From NCBI RefSeq assembly GCF_049200465.1, contig NZ_CP120836.1, positions 4,030,001 to 4,094,000 on the forward strand: a stretch of 64,000 bases of DNA, in the 5' to 3' direction. Positions 52,976-62,315 of the stretch are shown one piece after another. Within the stretch, counting starts at the first letter, position 1. Each line of letters starts with the position of its first letter. Position numbers and translations under genes: made by a program. Below the pieces are notes generated by a model. The model did not search any database and was not told where the DNA came from. It was given only the letters and a program-made list of their open reading frames with translations. This DNA comes from Leptothermofonsia sp049200465. GTDB lineage: Bacteria > Cyanobacteriota > Cyanobacteriia > Leptolyngbyales > Leptolyngbyaceae.

Positions 52976-54850
52976 ATGCCAAAGCTAGAGCAGCGGTTCG
53001 ACTATGTAAAAATTGGTCTGGCATCTCCAGAACGAATTCGCCAGTGGGGAGAGCGTACCCTTCCTAATGGGCAGGTTGTAGGGGAGGTAACAAAACCGGA
53101 AACCATTAATTACCGGACTCTCAAACCGGAGATGGATGGCTTGTTCTGTGAACGGATTTTTGGTCCGGCGAAGGACTGGGAGTGCCACTGCGGTAAATAC
53201 AAACGGGTACGGCACCGGGGTATTGTGTGTGAACGCTGTGGCGTCGAGGTAACTGAATCTCGTGTGCGGCGGCACCGCATGGGTTATATCAAGTTAGCCG
53301 CACCGGTTGCCCACGTTTGGTATCTCAAGGGTATCCCCAGCTACATGGCAATTTTGCTGGATATGCCGCTACGAGACGTTGAGCAAATTGTTTACTTCAA
53401 CGCTTATGTAGTACTCAACCCTGGTAATGCTGAAAATTTGACCTACAAACAGTTGCTGACTGAAGATCAGTGGATCGAAATTGAGGACGAACTCTACAGT
53501 GAAGACTCGAAGCTGACTGGGGTTGAGGTCGGCATCGGAGCGGAGGCTTTGCAAAAACTGCTACAGGATATTGACCTGGAGAAAGAGGCCGAGCAACTGC
53601 GGGAAGAAATTGCGACATCCAAGGGGCAAAAGCGGGCAAAGCTGATCAAGCGACTGCGGGTGATCGATAACTTCATTGCGACAGGTTCTAAACCTGATTG
53701 GATGGTGTTGTCGGTGATTCCGGTGATTCCTCCCGACCTGCGACCGATGGTGCAACTGGATGGTGGACGTTTCGCCACCTCCGACTTGAATGATCTGTAC
53801 CGTCGGGTGATTAACCGGAACAATCGCCTGGCTCGATTGCAGGAAATCCTAGCCCCTGAAATTATCGTCCGAAATGAAAAGCGAATGCTTCAGGAAGCGG
53901 TGGATGCGCTGATTGATAATGGACGTCGCGGACGCACAGTGGTGGGCGCGAATAACCGTCCCCTCAAGTCTCTGTCAGACATCATTGAAGGGAAGCAGGG
54001 ACGTTTTCGTCAGAACCTGCTGGGTAAGCGGGTTGACTATTCGGGGCGTTCTGTGATCGTAGTGGGCCCCAAACTGAAGATTCACCAGTGTGGATTACCT
54101 CGGGAAATGGCGATCGAACTTTTTCAGCCATTTGTAATCCATCGCCTTATCCGCCAGGGATTAGTCAACAACATCAAAGCTGCGAAGAAGCTAATTCAGC
54201 GCAATGACCCTACAGTATGGGACGTACTGGAGGAAGTAATTGACGGCCACCCAGTTTTGCTGAACCGGGCACCCACACTCCACCGTTTAGGGATTCAAGC
54301 GTTTGAGCCTATTCTAGTAGAAGGACGTGCGATTCAACTCCATCCCCTGGTTTGTCCGGCGTTTAACGCAGATTTTGACGGAGACCAGATGGCCGTTCAC
54401 GTCCCTCTATCCTTGGAAGCTCAGGCGGAAGCCAGGTTGCTGATGCTGGCATCGAATAATATTTTGTCTCCAGCGACGGGACGACCAATCATAACTCCCA
54501 GCCAGGATATGGTACTGGGTTGTTATTACTTAACGGTAGAGAATCCGAATGCAACGAAGGGAGCCGATCGCTACTTCGCTAATCTGGATGATGCCATCAT
54601 TGCCTACGAGCAGAAAGAAGTGGATTTGCATGCTTATGTCTGGGTTCGGTTTGAAGGGGTGGTTGAAACAGACGAGCCAGACAACGAAGTACAGCAAGAA
54701 ATACGTGCTGATGACGGCACCACCACGAAGATTTACAAGTTCCGCCGGGTGCGGGAAGACTCGGAGGGGAATGTCATTTCTCAGTACATCCGCACCACTC
54801 CGGGACGGATTATCTACAACAAGACCATTCAGGATGCTCTAGCAATTTAG
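52976..54850 (+). CDS. rpoC1: RNA polymerase gamma subunit (beta' N-terminal half)
   Basis: In cyanobacteria and plastids the beta' subunit is split; this 624-residue protein is the N-terminal part. A zinc-ribbon lies near residues 60-90 (WECHCGKYKRVRHRGIVCER, C-x-C...C-x-x-C), followed by RVDYSGRSVIVVGPKLK, LLNRAPTLHRLGIQAFEP and the catalytic magnesium motif NADFDGDQMAVH. The split from rpoC2 is diagnostic for cyanobacteria. Start ATG 52976 with AGAGGAAC upstream. Confidence 0.98.
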   Translation: MPKLEQRFDYVKIGLASPERIRQWGERTLPNGQVVGEVTKPETINYRTLKPEMDGLFCERIFGPAKDWECHCGKYKRVRHRGIVCERCGVEVTESRVRRHRMGYIKLAAPVAHVWYLKGIPSYMAILLDMPLRDVEQIVYFNAYVVLNPGNAENLTYKQLLTEDQWIEIEDELYSEDSKLTGVEVGIGAEALQKLLQDIDLEKEAEQLREEIATSKGQKRAKLIKRLRVIDNFIATGSKPDWMVLSVIPVIPPDLRPMVQLDGGRFATSDLNDLYRRVINRNNRLARLQEILAPEIIVRNEKRMLQEAVDALIDNGRRGRTVVGANNRPLKSLSDIIEGKQGRFRQNLLGKRVDYSGRSVIVVGPKLKIHQCGLPREMAIELFQPFVIHRLIRQGLVNNIKAAKKLIQRNDPTVWDVLEEVIDGHPVLLNRAPTLHRLGIQAFEPILVEGRAIQLHPLVCPAFNADFDGDQMAVHVPLSLEAQAEARLLMLASNNILSPATGRPIITPSQDMVLGCYYLTVENPNATKGADRYFANLDDAIIAYEQKEVDLHAYVWVRFEGVVETDEPDNEVQQEIRADDGTTTKIYKFRRVREDSEGNVISQYIRTTPGRIIYNKTIQDALAI

Positions 54851-54965
54851 GGCGGGACGATTTTCGATTGGTGATTTTGAACGTTGGATTTGGATTCGAC
54901 TCTGTCGTTCCAGAATCTGAAGTTCAAAATCCAAAATCCATTCACGGTAGAGGCGGGGTTATACG

Positions 54966-57900
54966 ATGGTAGAGCAGAACAATCAACCAATCTTTCGCAA
55001 CCGAATTATCAACAAAGGTCAATTGACGAGGTTGATCTCCTGGGCGTTCACCAATTACGGCACCGCCCGTACTGCCCAAATGGCAGACCAGCTCAAAGAT
55101 CTGGGCTTCCGCTATGCCACCAAGGCAGGGGTTTCCATCAGCGTCGATGACTTGCAGGTTCCTCCTAGTAAGCGGCAACTGCTGGAAGCGGCAGAAGAAA
55201 CGATTCGGGAAACTGAGAACCGCTACACCCGTGGAGAAATCACTGAGGTTGAACGATTCCAGAAGGTAATTGATACCTGGAACGGGACGAATGAGGACCT
55301 CAAGAATGAAGTGGTACGCAACTTTAAAACGAATAATCCACTCAACTCCGTCTACATGATGGCGTTTTCGGGAGCGCGGGGTAACATTTCCCAGGTACGC
55401 CAGCTTGTGGGCATGCGGGGGTTGATGGCCAATCCGCAAGGAGAAATTATTGACCTTCCAATTAAAACGAACTTCCGGGAAGGCTTGACGGTGACGGAGT
55501 ACATCATCTCCTCCTACGGTGCTCGTAAGGGGCTGGTAGATACAGCCCTACGGACAGCAGACTCTGGTTATTTAACACGCCGTCTAGTAGACGTTTCCCA
55601 AGATGTCATTATCCGGGAAGTAGACTGTGGCACCCAACGGGGAATTCCCTTGCGAAGCATGAAAGATGGCGATCGCACCCTTATTCCCCTCAAAACCCGT
55701 CTGTTGGGGCGTGTCATTGCCCAGGATGTGCTTCACCCCACTACAGGAGAGGTGATTGCCAGTCGGAATCAGGATGTGTCAGACGAACTAGCGGAGCGAA
55801 TTGAAAAATCTGGGGTGGAAGAGGTGGTAGTGCGATCGCCCCTCACCTGTGAAGCAACTCGCTCGGTTTGCCAGTCCTGCTACGGTTGGAGTTTGGCACA
55901 CGCCAAGACAGTAGACATTGGGGAAGCAGTGGGTATTATTGCAGCCCAATCCATTGGTGAACCGGGCACTCAGCTCACTATGCGTACCTTCCACACTGGG
56001 GGCGTATTCACAGGTGAAATGGCGCGTCAGGAACGGGCCAGCTTTGAAGGGACGATTCGGTTTCCCAAGAAGCTACGCACCCGCCCCTACCGCACTCGCC
56101 ACGGGGAAGATGCTCTCATTGTCGATTCGGTTGATTCAAAGTCCCAGATTACGTTGGAAGGGAAGGACGGGCAGCACCATGCCTTCTCTATTGCTCAAGG
56201 TTCAACCTTGCTGGTGCGGGATGGTCAGAAGGTGAAGCAAGGGCAGATTCTGGCAGAGGTTCCCCTCACCGGGCGCTCCCGCAAAACCACCGAAAAAGCA
56301 GCGAAGGACGTGGCTTCTGACATGGCTGGTGAAGTCAAGTTTGCTGATCTGGTTCCCGAAGAGAAGAAAGACCGGCAGGGAAACACAACCCGCATCGCAC
56401 AGCGGGGTGGGCTGCTGTGGATTCTTTCCGGTGAGGTCTACAACCTGCCTCCGGGTGCCGAACCGATTGTGAACAATGGCGATCGCGTCGAAACGGGTAG
56501 TGTGATTGCCGAAACCAAATTGGTAACCGAGCATGGAGGTACTGTCCGTTTGCCTCAGGAAACCGAAGGCAAAGGTGGACGCGAAATTGAAATCATCACC
56601 GCCTCTGTCTTGCTGGATCAGGCACGGGTGCGGGTTGAGAGCTATCAGGGGCGCGACCATTACTTGATTGAAACTAACCACAATCAGGTCTTCTCTCTCA
56701 AGGCTACGCCAGGTACCAAAGTCACCAACAATCAGGTCGTGGCTGAACTGATTGACGACCACTACCGCACACAGACAGGTGGAATTATCAAATACTCTGG
56801 TGTTGAAGTGGCTAAACGTGGCAAAGCCAAGCAGGGGTATGAAGTGGTCAAAGGCGGCACCCTGTTGTGGATTCCTGAGGAAGCGCACGAAGTCAACAAA
56901 GATATTTCTCTGTTGATGGTAGAGGACGGGCAATACGTGGAAGCAGGAACCGAAGTCGTCAAGGACATCTTCTGTCAGAGCAGTGGTGTGGTGGAAGTGA
57001 CCCAAAAGAACGATATTTTGCGGGAAATCGTGATCAAACCCGGTGACCTGCATATGATTGACAATCTGGACGACATCATCACTCGCGAAAGTGTTCTAGT
57101 GAACCCAGGTCAAGAAATCATGCCAGGGCTGGTTGCGAATGAACTGCGCTACGTCGAGTATGTAGAAACTCCTGAAGGTCCAGCGCTGCTTCTGCGTCCA
57201 GTGACAGAGTTTGCCGTGCCTGATGAGCCCTCTGTTCCCAGCCAGGAATCAACCAACGAAGAGTCGGGTCGCTCCATTCGCTTGCGGGCAGTGCAGCGAA
57301 TGCCCTACAAAGATGGAGAACGGGTCAAGTCGGTAGAAGGATTGGAACTAATCAAAATTCAGCTAGTGCTGGAAATCGATAAGGATGCGCCCCAACTGGC
57401 AGCGGATATTGAACTGGTTGCCGATGAAAATGATCCTGAAACATTGCGGTTGCAGTTAGTGATTCTTGAATCGCTGGTGGTTCGCCGTGATATTGCTGCT
57501 GACCCCACCCAGGGCAGCACACTCACCCGCATTCTGGTGAAAGATGGCGACCAGATTTTACCTGGAGCTGTTGTTGCCCGCACGGAGATTCAGTGTAAGG
57601 AAGCCGGTGAAGTTCGGGGGATTCGCCAGGGGGCAGAAGCCATTCGCCGCATTCTGGTGGTTCGGGATGCAGACCAGGTGACTGTTGAAACGGGAGGCAA
57701 GACCCCGACAGTGAAGGCGGGTGATTTGCTGGTTGCTGGCGCTGAAATTGCTCCTGGTGTAGTTCTGGAGGAATCTGGTCAGGTGCTTGAGGTTGGTGAT
57801 TCCAGCATTCGATTGCGATCAGCCCGTCCCTATCGGGTATCTCCGGGCGCAGTTCTGCATATCGATGATGGCGACCTGGTGCAGCGGGGGGATAACTTGG

Positions 57901-58952
57901 TGCTGCTGGTGTTTGAACGGACTAAGACCGGAGACATTATTCAGGGTCTTCCTAGGATTGAGGAATTGCTGGAAGCCCGGAAGCCCAAGGAAGCCTGTGT
58001 TTTATGTGAACGTTCCGGTACTGCTCAGGTGATCTATGGGGAAGATGATTCGGTGGAAGTCAAGGTGATTGAAACCGATGGGGTTGTGACCGAATACAAT
58101 ATTAATCCCGGCCAAAATGTGATTGTTTCGGATGGGCAAGAAGTGAGTGCAGGGGAGCGACTGACCGATGGTCCAGCAAACCCCCATGAGCTCCTGGAGA
58201 TTCTGTTTAAGGCGAATCGAGAAACGGCAGGTGTGCATGACGCAGCACTTCACAGTTTGCGTGAGGTGCAAATGTTTCTAGTGAACGAGGTACAGTCGGT
58301 ATACCAATCTCAGGGCATTGACATCTCAGACAAACACATCGAAGTGGTTGTGCGTCAAATGACATCTAAGGCTCGTATTGATGATGGAGGTGACACGACG
58401 ATGTTGCCGGGTGAGCTGGTTGAGCTTTATCAGGTAGAGCAGGTGAACGAAGCGATGTCGATTACAGGTGGGGCTCCAGCCGAGTACACTCCGGTCTTAC
58501 TGGGGATTACGAAAGCTTCACTGAATACAGACAGCTTTATCTCGGCGGCTAGTTTCCAGGAAACTACTCGAGTTTTAACAGAGGCGGCGATCGAAGGAAA
58601 GTCAGACTGGCTGCGTGGTTTGAAGGAGAACGTTATTATTGGACGTTTGATTCCCGCGGGAACAGGCTTCAATGCTTACGAAGAGGTGGGTAGTCCAGAT
58701 GTTGACCTGACCTATGATGGCATCAGCATGTTTGATGATGATACAGATCTGAAGGATGTGGTCCTGGACGATCGCACCGCCCGCGTTTATGGTCTGGAAA
58801 GCCTTGACGATCGCCCCAGCTTCAGCTTTGATAACTTTGGCATGACACCAGACAGCCCCTCTTTCTCGCCTATCCTGGATGACGATGACCTGATCAGCGA
58901 CGACATGGGCGATGACGATGGGGAGGATGACGAGGAGGATGACGACCTCTAA
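54966..58952 (+). CDS. rpoC2: RNA polymerase beta' subunit (C-terminal half)
   Basis: The 1328-residue C-terminal part of beta'. The N-terminal region matches beta' after the split, including GARGNISQVRQLVGMRGLMA, TVTEYIISSYGARKGLVDTA and IGEPGTQLTMRTFHTGG (trigger loop region). A long insertion of repeated barrel-sandwich hybrid segments (about residues 360-980) is typical of cyanobacterial RpoC2. The last 60 residues are strongly acidic (ending in DDDGEDDEEDDDL). It follows rpoC1 by 115 bases; a hairpin lies 50 bases after the stop. Confidence 0.97.
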   Translation: MVEQNNQPIFRNRIINKGQLTRLISWAFTNYGTARTAQMADQLKDLGFRYATKAGVSISVDDLQVPPSKRQLLEAAEETIRETENRYTRGEITEVERFQKVIDTWNGTNEDLKNEVVRNFKTNNPLNSVYMMAFSGARGNISQVRQLVGMRGLMANPQGEIIDLPIKTNFREGLTVTEYIISSYGARKGLVDTALRTADSGYLTRRLVDVSQDVIIREVDCGTQRGIPLRSMKDGDRTLIPLKTRLLGRVIAQDVLHPTTGEVIASRNQDVSDELAERIEKSGVEEVVVRSPLTCEATRSVCQSCYGWSLAHAKTVDIGEAVGIIAAQSIGEPGTQLTMRTFHTGGVFTGEMARQERASFEGTIRFPKKLRTRPYRTRHGEDALIVDSVDSKSQITLEGKDGQHHAFSIAQGSTLLVRDGQKVKQGQILAEVPLTGRSRKTTEKAAKDVASDMAGEVKFADLVPEEKKDRQGNTTRIAQRGGLLWILSGEVYNLPPGAEPIVNNGDRVETGSVIAETKLVTEHGGTVRLPQETEGKGGREIEIITASVLLDQARVRVESYQGRDHYLIETNHNQVFSLKATPGTKVTNNQVVAELIDDHYRTQTGGIIKYSGVEVAKRGKAKQGYEVVKGGTLLWIPEEAHEVNKDISLLMVEDGQYVEAGTEVVKDIFCQSSGVVEVTQKNDILREIVIKPGDLHMIDNLDDIITRESVLVNPGQEIMPGLVANELRYVEYVETPEGPALLLRPVTEFAVPDEPSVPSQESTNEESGRSIRLRAVQRMPYKDGERVKSVEGLELIKIQLVLEIDKDAPQLAADIELVADENDPETLRLQLVILESLVVRRDIAADPTQGSTLTRILVKDGDQILPGAVVARTEIQCKEAGEVRGIRQGAEAIRRILVVRDADQVTVETGGKTPTVKAGDLLVAGAEIAPGVVLEESGQVLEVGDSSIRLRSARPYRVSPGAVLHIDDGDLVQRGDNLVLLVFERTKTGDIIQGLPRIEELLEARKPKEACVLCERSGTAQVIYGEDDSVEVKVIETDGVVTEYNINPGQNVIVSDGQEVSAGERLTDGPANPHELLEILFKANRETAGVHDAALHSLREVQMFLVNEVQSVYQSQGIDISDKHIEVVVRQMTSKARIDDGGDTTMLPGELVELYQVEQVNEAMSITGGAPAEYTPVLLGITKASLNTDSFISAASFQETTRVLTEAAIEGKSDWLRGLKENVIIGRLIPAGTGFNAYEEVGSPDVDLTYDGISMFDDDTDLKDVVLDDRTARVYGLESLDDRPSFSFDNFGMTPDSPSFSPILDDDDLISDDMGDDDGEDDEEDDDL

Positions 58953-59002
58953 AGTCTGAATCGAGTGAGGCAAGGACTGTCACTATTTCAGAGCTTCCAC
59001 CC

Positions 59003-59026
59003 AAGGGTGAACAGCCGTTCGCCCTT
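59003..59026 (+). terminator. Hairpin after rpoC2, possible transcript end
   Basis: AAGGGTGAAC pairs with GTTCGCCCTT around AGCC. There is no clear T-run after it, so termination is uncertain. Confidence 0.45.
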
Positions 59027-59072
59027 GCAGGTCATTACTTGTATAGACGGATTTTGTGTGGCTCCTGAATTC

Positions 59073-59186
59073 TATAGCTGTCGACAGGTTGCTTAGGACA
59101 TTGACTCTAAGGGGGTGTGGGGGCTTCGCCCCCAGCCAGGGGTTCCAACCCTGCACCCCGTCCTAAGCCTGGTGGCTATTGCTATA
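59073..59186. repeat. TATAGC palindromic element, B subtype
   Basis: A 114-bp copy from TATAGCTGTCGACAGGTTGC to CTGGTGGCTATTGCTATA, just downstream of rpoC2. Confidence 0.9.
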
Positions 59187-59232
59187 AGTAGCCGCAATGA
59201 ACTGCGTACAGCGCCCGAATGAAAAAAGGGAG

Positions 59233-59843
59233 TCAAGGAAAGACAGGGTAGCCTTCCCCAAATCCAACCGAGAGTGATGCAATCAGACTATCCTGTTGAG
59301 TTGTAAACAGGCTACCGTAATCAATTGGGTGTCCTGCGGGAACTTTACGCACCTGAGTAACCCTGGTTTAATGGACATGACTGGCTTCAGTTCAGGCGGA
59401 TTTTGAAACTCTTGGGATGTGTGAACGCCGTAGCAGGCTGCTCCTACCCTGACCAGATGGTTGCACTGGGAGATGAGGCGAACAGTATCAGCAACAGTTT
59501 GACACCCAGACCCAAATTGCGGGCGATCGCTGCCTCTGGATTGGTGCAAATGCCTAGATAGTCGGATCCTGCGGCAACGGCAGTGGGAGCCAATGCCTGC
59601 AACCCATGTTCATAGGCGTTGGCTTTCATAACTACGCAGAGTTGGGCAGGGGCGATGAGATCGCGAATGTGACAGATATAGCGGAGTCACTATGGTTAAG
59701 ACAGGGTACAAGGGTTCCACCCCTGGCTGGGGGCGAAGCCCCCACTCCCTCTCTAATTTCAATGTCCCAACGCTCCCGCGTAAAGTTATATTGTCCGCAA
59801 AAGTTTTGGTGGAAACCTTGACCTCAATATGAGGTTGCTTCAT
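59233..59843 (-). pseudogene. Alanine racemase relic interrupted by a palindromic element
   Basis: Alanine racemase makes D-alanine for peptidoglycan. On the minus strand, MKQPHIEVKVSTKTFADN (from 59843) is cut by the element at 59677-59790. It resumes as ICHIRDLIAPAQLCVVMKAN (PLP lysine in KANAYEHG) and AVAAGSDYLGICTNPEAAIA. A large internal deletion (about 59490) jumps to LVRVGAACYGVHTSQEFQ, then a further frameshift near 59369 gives TRVTQVRKVPAGHPIDYGSL and FGEGYPVFP with a TGA at 59233. Insertion, deletion and frameshifts together mark a true pseudogene. A functional copy must lie elsewhere. Confidence 0.82.
59677..59790. mobile_element. TATAGC palindromic element (A subtype) inside the racemase relic
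   Basis: The flanks read GTGACAG-ATAT-(element)-ATAT-TGTCCGC. Removing the element and one ATAT rejoins the coding sense ...TTTGCGGACAATATCTGTCAC, giving FADNICHIRDL. This shows insertion with a 2-4 base A/T target duplication (TA or ATAT). Confidence 0.88.
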
Positions 59844-60214
59844 TCGGCGCTACTTGATTGGAAAGGAAATTGGAAAGGAAAAAGGAAAGGGGGAGAGGGA
59901 GAGGCTAGGGGCTGAGGATAGTTGTTAATGAGGGTTAGGTCTCAGGTTTCAGGGGCCCGAATTATAGCGATAGCCACTAGGCTTCGCCCACACACTAAGA
60001 GGCGAGGGGTGATGAACGAGACCGTTGAAGTCTACTTCAGACAACTTTGTAATAGCTGTGTTTGCTGTATCTAACATGCACTAGCAGACCAACTGAAAAG
60101 TTTCACAATGTTTGCTAGTTCAAGCTCTAGCTTGTTCAACTAAAGTCGTCACTCTGAATATTGCAGAATTTATTGTTGCGTCTACTAGGTTTTAGGCAAC
60201 TGGAGAACAACGTG
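59844..60214. other. Spacer with a purine-rich tract and a lone element end
   Basis: Bases 59868-59915 are GGAAAGG/GGGAGAGG-type repeats. Bases 59963-59985 (TATAGCGATAGCCACTAGGC) match one end of a B-subtype element without its partner. The rest is upstream DNA of the DUF1611 gene with no clear promoter. Confidence 0.5.
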
Positions 60215-61261
60215 ATGATTCAACCTGACCAAAAGGTCACTATTTTGATGCATGAAGGGATTCGAGGTCTGCACGGTAAAACAGGATTGGCAATGCTGCG
60301 CTTTTCGAATGCCAATATTGTTGCGGTGATTGATCGCGAGTGTGCCGGAAAATCTCTGGTAGAACTAACCGGAATTCCCCGTCAGGTGCCCATTGTAGCT
60401 TCCACCGCAGAAGCGCTTCAGTATGAGCCCGATGTGTTAGCAATTGGCATCGCCAAACTGGGTGGGGAGTTACCAGAAGACTGGCGGGAAGATATTCGGC
60501 AGGCGATCGCGGCTGGGGTTTCCATCGCCAATGGACTGCACTACCGCCTGAAGGCTGACCCAGAGCTCAACGCTCTGCTCAAACCAGGGCAATGGCTTTG
60601 GGACGTGCGAGAGGAACCTCCCAATTTGCCCGTAGGTACAGGTCAGGCAAGATTACTCTCCTGTCTGCGAGTGCTGACAGTTGGCACAGACATGGCGGTG
60701 GGGAAAATGTCTACCAGCCTGGAATTGAACCGAGCTTCCCTTAAGCGGGGACTGCGTTCTAAATTTCTGGGCACGGGTCAGGCAGGCATTATGATTTCTG
60801 GCAGTGGCATTCCCCTGGATGCAATCCGGGTTGATTTCGCGGCTGGAGCCGTGGAACAACTGGTGATGCAGGCAGGGGCCGATCAGGATATTCTACACGT
60901 TGAGGGACAGGGCTCCTTTTTCAACCCAGCATCTACCGCAACATTGCCTCTGATGCGGGGAAGTCAGCCAACGCACCTGGTTTTAGTGCATCGGGCAAGA
61001 CAAACTCACATTCGCCGCTATGAGAATTTTTCAATTCCACCGTTGAGGGAGGTTGTGAAAGTGTACGAAACAGTCGTCGCCGCTGGTGGAACCTTTGCTC
61101 CTGCAAAAGTTGCTGCGATCGCCCTCAACACTGCCCATCTAGACAATATGGATGCTCAACTGGCGATCGAACAGGCTGGAATCGAAACGGGACTACCCTG
61201 TACTGATCCCATTCGTTTTGGGGCAGACCTGATTCTGGATGCTATTCTTCGTAATTCATAG
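60215..61261 (+). CDS. DUF1611 family protein (DgcN-like)
   Basis: A 348-residue protein with an N-terminal Rossmann-like region (VTILMHEGIRGLHGKTGLAM) and a C-terminal P-loop-type domain (VGTDMAVGKMSTSLELNRAS; SKFLGTGQAGIMISGSGIPL; ILHVEGQGSFFNPASTATLP). Family members include DgcN, linked to D-glutamate catabolism as an N-acetyltransferase, and often neighbour a dipeptide/L-Ala-D/L-Glu epimerase. No epimerase is next to it here. ATG 60215 has GGAG 10 bases upstream; the frame opens earlier at 60161 without support. A link to the neighbouring racemase relic is only suggestive. Confidence 0.85.
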   Translation: MIQPDQKVTILMHEGIRGLHGKTGLAMLRFSNANIVAVIDRECAGKSLVELTGIPRQVPIVASTAEALQYEPDVLAIGIAKLGGELPEDWREDIRQAIAAGVSIANGLHYRLKADPELNALLKPGQWLWDVREEPPNLPVGTGQARLLSCLRVLTVGTDMAVGKMSTSLELNRASLKRGLRSKFLGTGQAGIMISGSGIPLDAIRVDFAAGAVEQLVMQAGADQDILHVEGQGSFFNPASTATLPLMRGSQPTHLVLVHRARQTHIRRYENFSIPPLREVVKVYETVVAAGGTFAPAKVAAIALNTAHLDNMDAQLAIEQAGIETGLPCTDPIRFGADLILDAILRNS

Positions 61262-61358
61262 ACTATCTGCCTGCCCGTGTTCTACCCCCACCATCTCTCG
61301 GCAATTCTTACCGCTAACTCTGGCAGGAGCACTACTGTTAATCGGGCTTCTTTCACCT

Positions 61359-62315
61359 CTAACTCGCTAAATATTCTCCAATCGCCGCTTTTCGCTTGCG
61401 TAATTTGCTTAAGGCTTCCCGCTCAATTTGACGTACCCGCTCGCGGCTAATATTAAGGCGATCGCCAATTTTTGCTAATGTCAGTGCCTGTCCGTCCTCC
61501 AGGCCAAATCGGAGTGCCAGCACCTCACGCTGTTGAGGCGTTAAATCGGCCATTAACTTTTCCAGATCAGTGCGTAAAGAAGATTGGGTCGCAAATTCTT
61601 CAGGAGAAACACCTGGATCTTCCAGCAATTCACCCAGTTCCGTATCTTGATTGTCGCCCACCCGCAGATCTAGAGATAGAGGCTGACGAGCCCGCTCCAG
61701 ATACTCCCGTACTTGACGAGGGGGCATTTCCAGTTCATCAGCCAGTTCAGCGACAGTGGCTGATCTGCCCAATTTCTGGGAAAGCTGGCGTTGAGCTTTC
61801 TTCAGCTTATTCAGTTTTTCCGTAATATGAATCGGCAGACGAATGGTTCGCCCTTTTTCTGCGATCGCCCGCGTAATCGCTTGCCGAATCCACCAATAAG
61901 CATAGGTCGAAAATCGATAGCCTTTTGTAGGGTCAAACTTTTCTACCCCCCGTTGCATCCCGATGGTTCCTTCCTGGATCAGATCCAGCAGATCCACATT
62001 GCGTTTGGTATATTTTTTAGCCACAGAAACTACTAGGCGCAGGTTTGCTTCAACCATCTTGCGCTTGGCATGTTCACCTTCTGCGATCGCCCGCTGAAGC
62101 TCGTCCACTGGTAGTCCCGCATATTGAGCCCACTCCTCCAATGTTGGAGTATGCCCCAACTGGGGAGCAAGGGAATCTCGCATCGTATACAGAGTGGATA
62201 CCCGCTGCACTTGCTTACCAAAGAGAATTTCTTGTTCGTGAGTTAGCAGGGGAACACGACCGATTTCTTTTAGATAGGAGCGCACTAAATCCGTTGAGGT
62301 CTGAGCAGTTTTCAT
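61359..62315 (-). CDS. Group 2 sigma factor (RpoD-like)
   Basis: A 317-residue sigma-70 family protein that directs RNA polymerase to alternative promoter sets. Region 1.2 is DLVRSYLKEIGRVPLLTHEQ, region 2 contains NLRLVVSVAKKYTKRNVDLL, DLIQEGTIGMQRGVEKFDPT and YAYWWIRQAITRAIAEKGRT. Region 3 has LPIHITEKLNKLKKAQRQLS, and region 4 the helix-turn-helix LTLAKIGDRLNISRERVRQI. The short N-terminus, without region 1.1 and acidic tail, marks a non-essential group 2 factor (SigB/SigC/SigD/SigE class not resolved). I use the Met at 62315, not the frame extension to 62390. Confidence 0.94.
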   Translation of the reverse strand: MKTAQTSTDLVRSYLKEIGRVPLLTHEQEILFGKQVQRVSTLYTMRDSLAPQLGHTPTLEEWAQYAGLPVDELQRAIAEGEHAKRKMVEANLRLVVSVAKKYTKRNVDLLDLIQEGTIGMQRGVEKFDPTKGYRFSTYAYWWIRQAITRAIAEKGRTIRLPIHITEKLNKLKKAQRQLSQKLGRSATVAELADELEMPPRQVREYLERARQPLSLDLRVGDNQDTELGELLEDPGVSPEEFATQSSLRTDLEKLMADLTPQQREVLALRFGLEDGQALTLAKIGDRLNISRERVRQIEREALSKLRKRKAAIGEYLAS

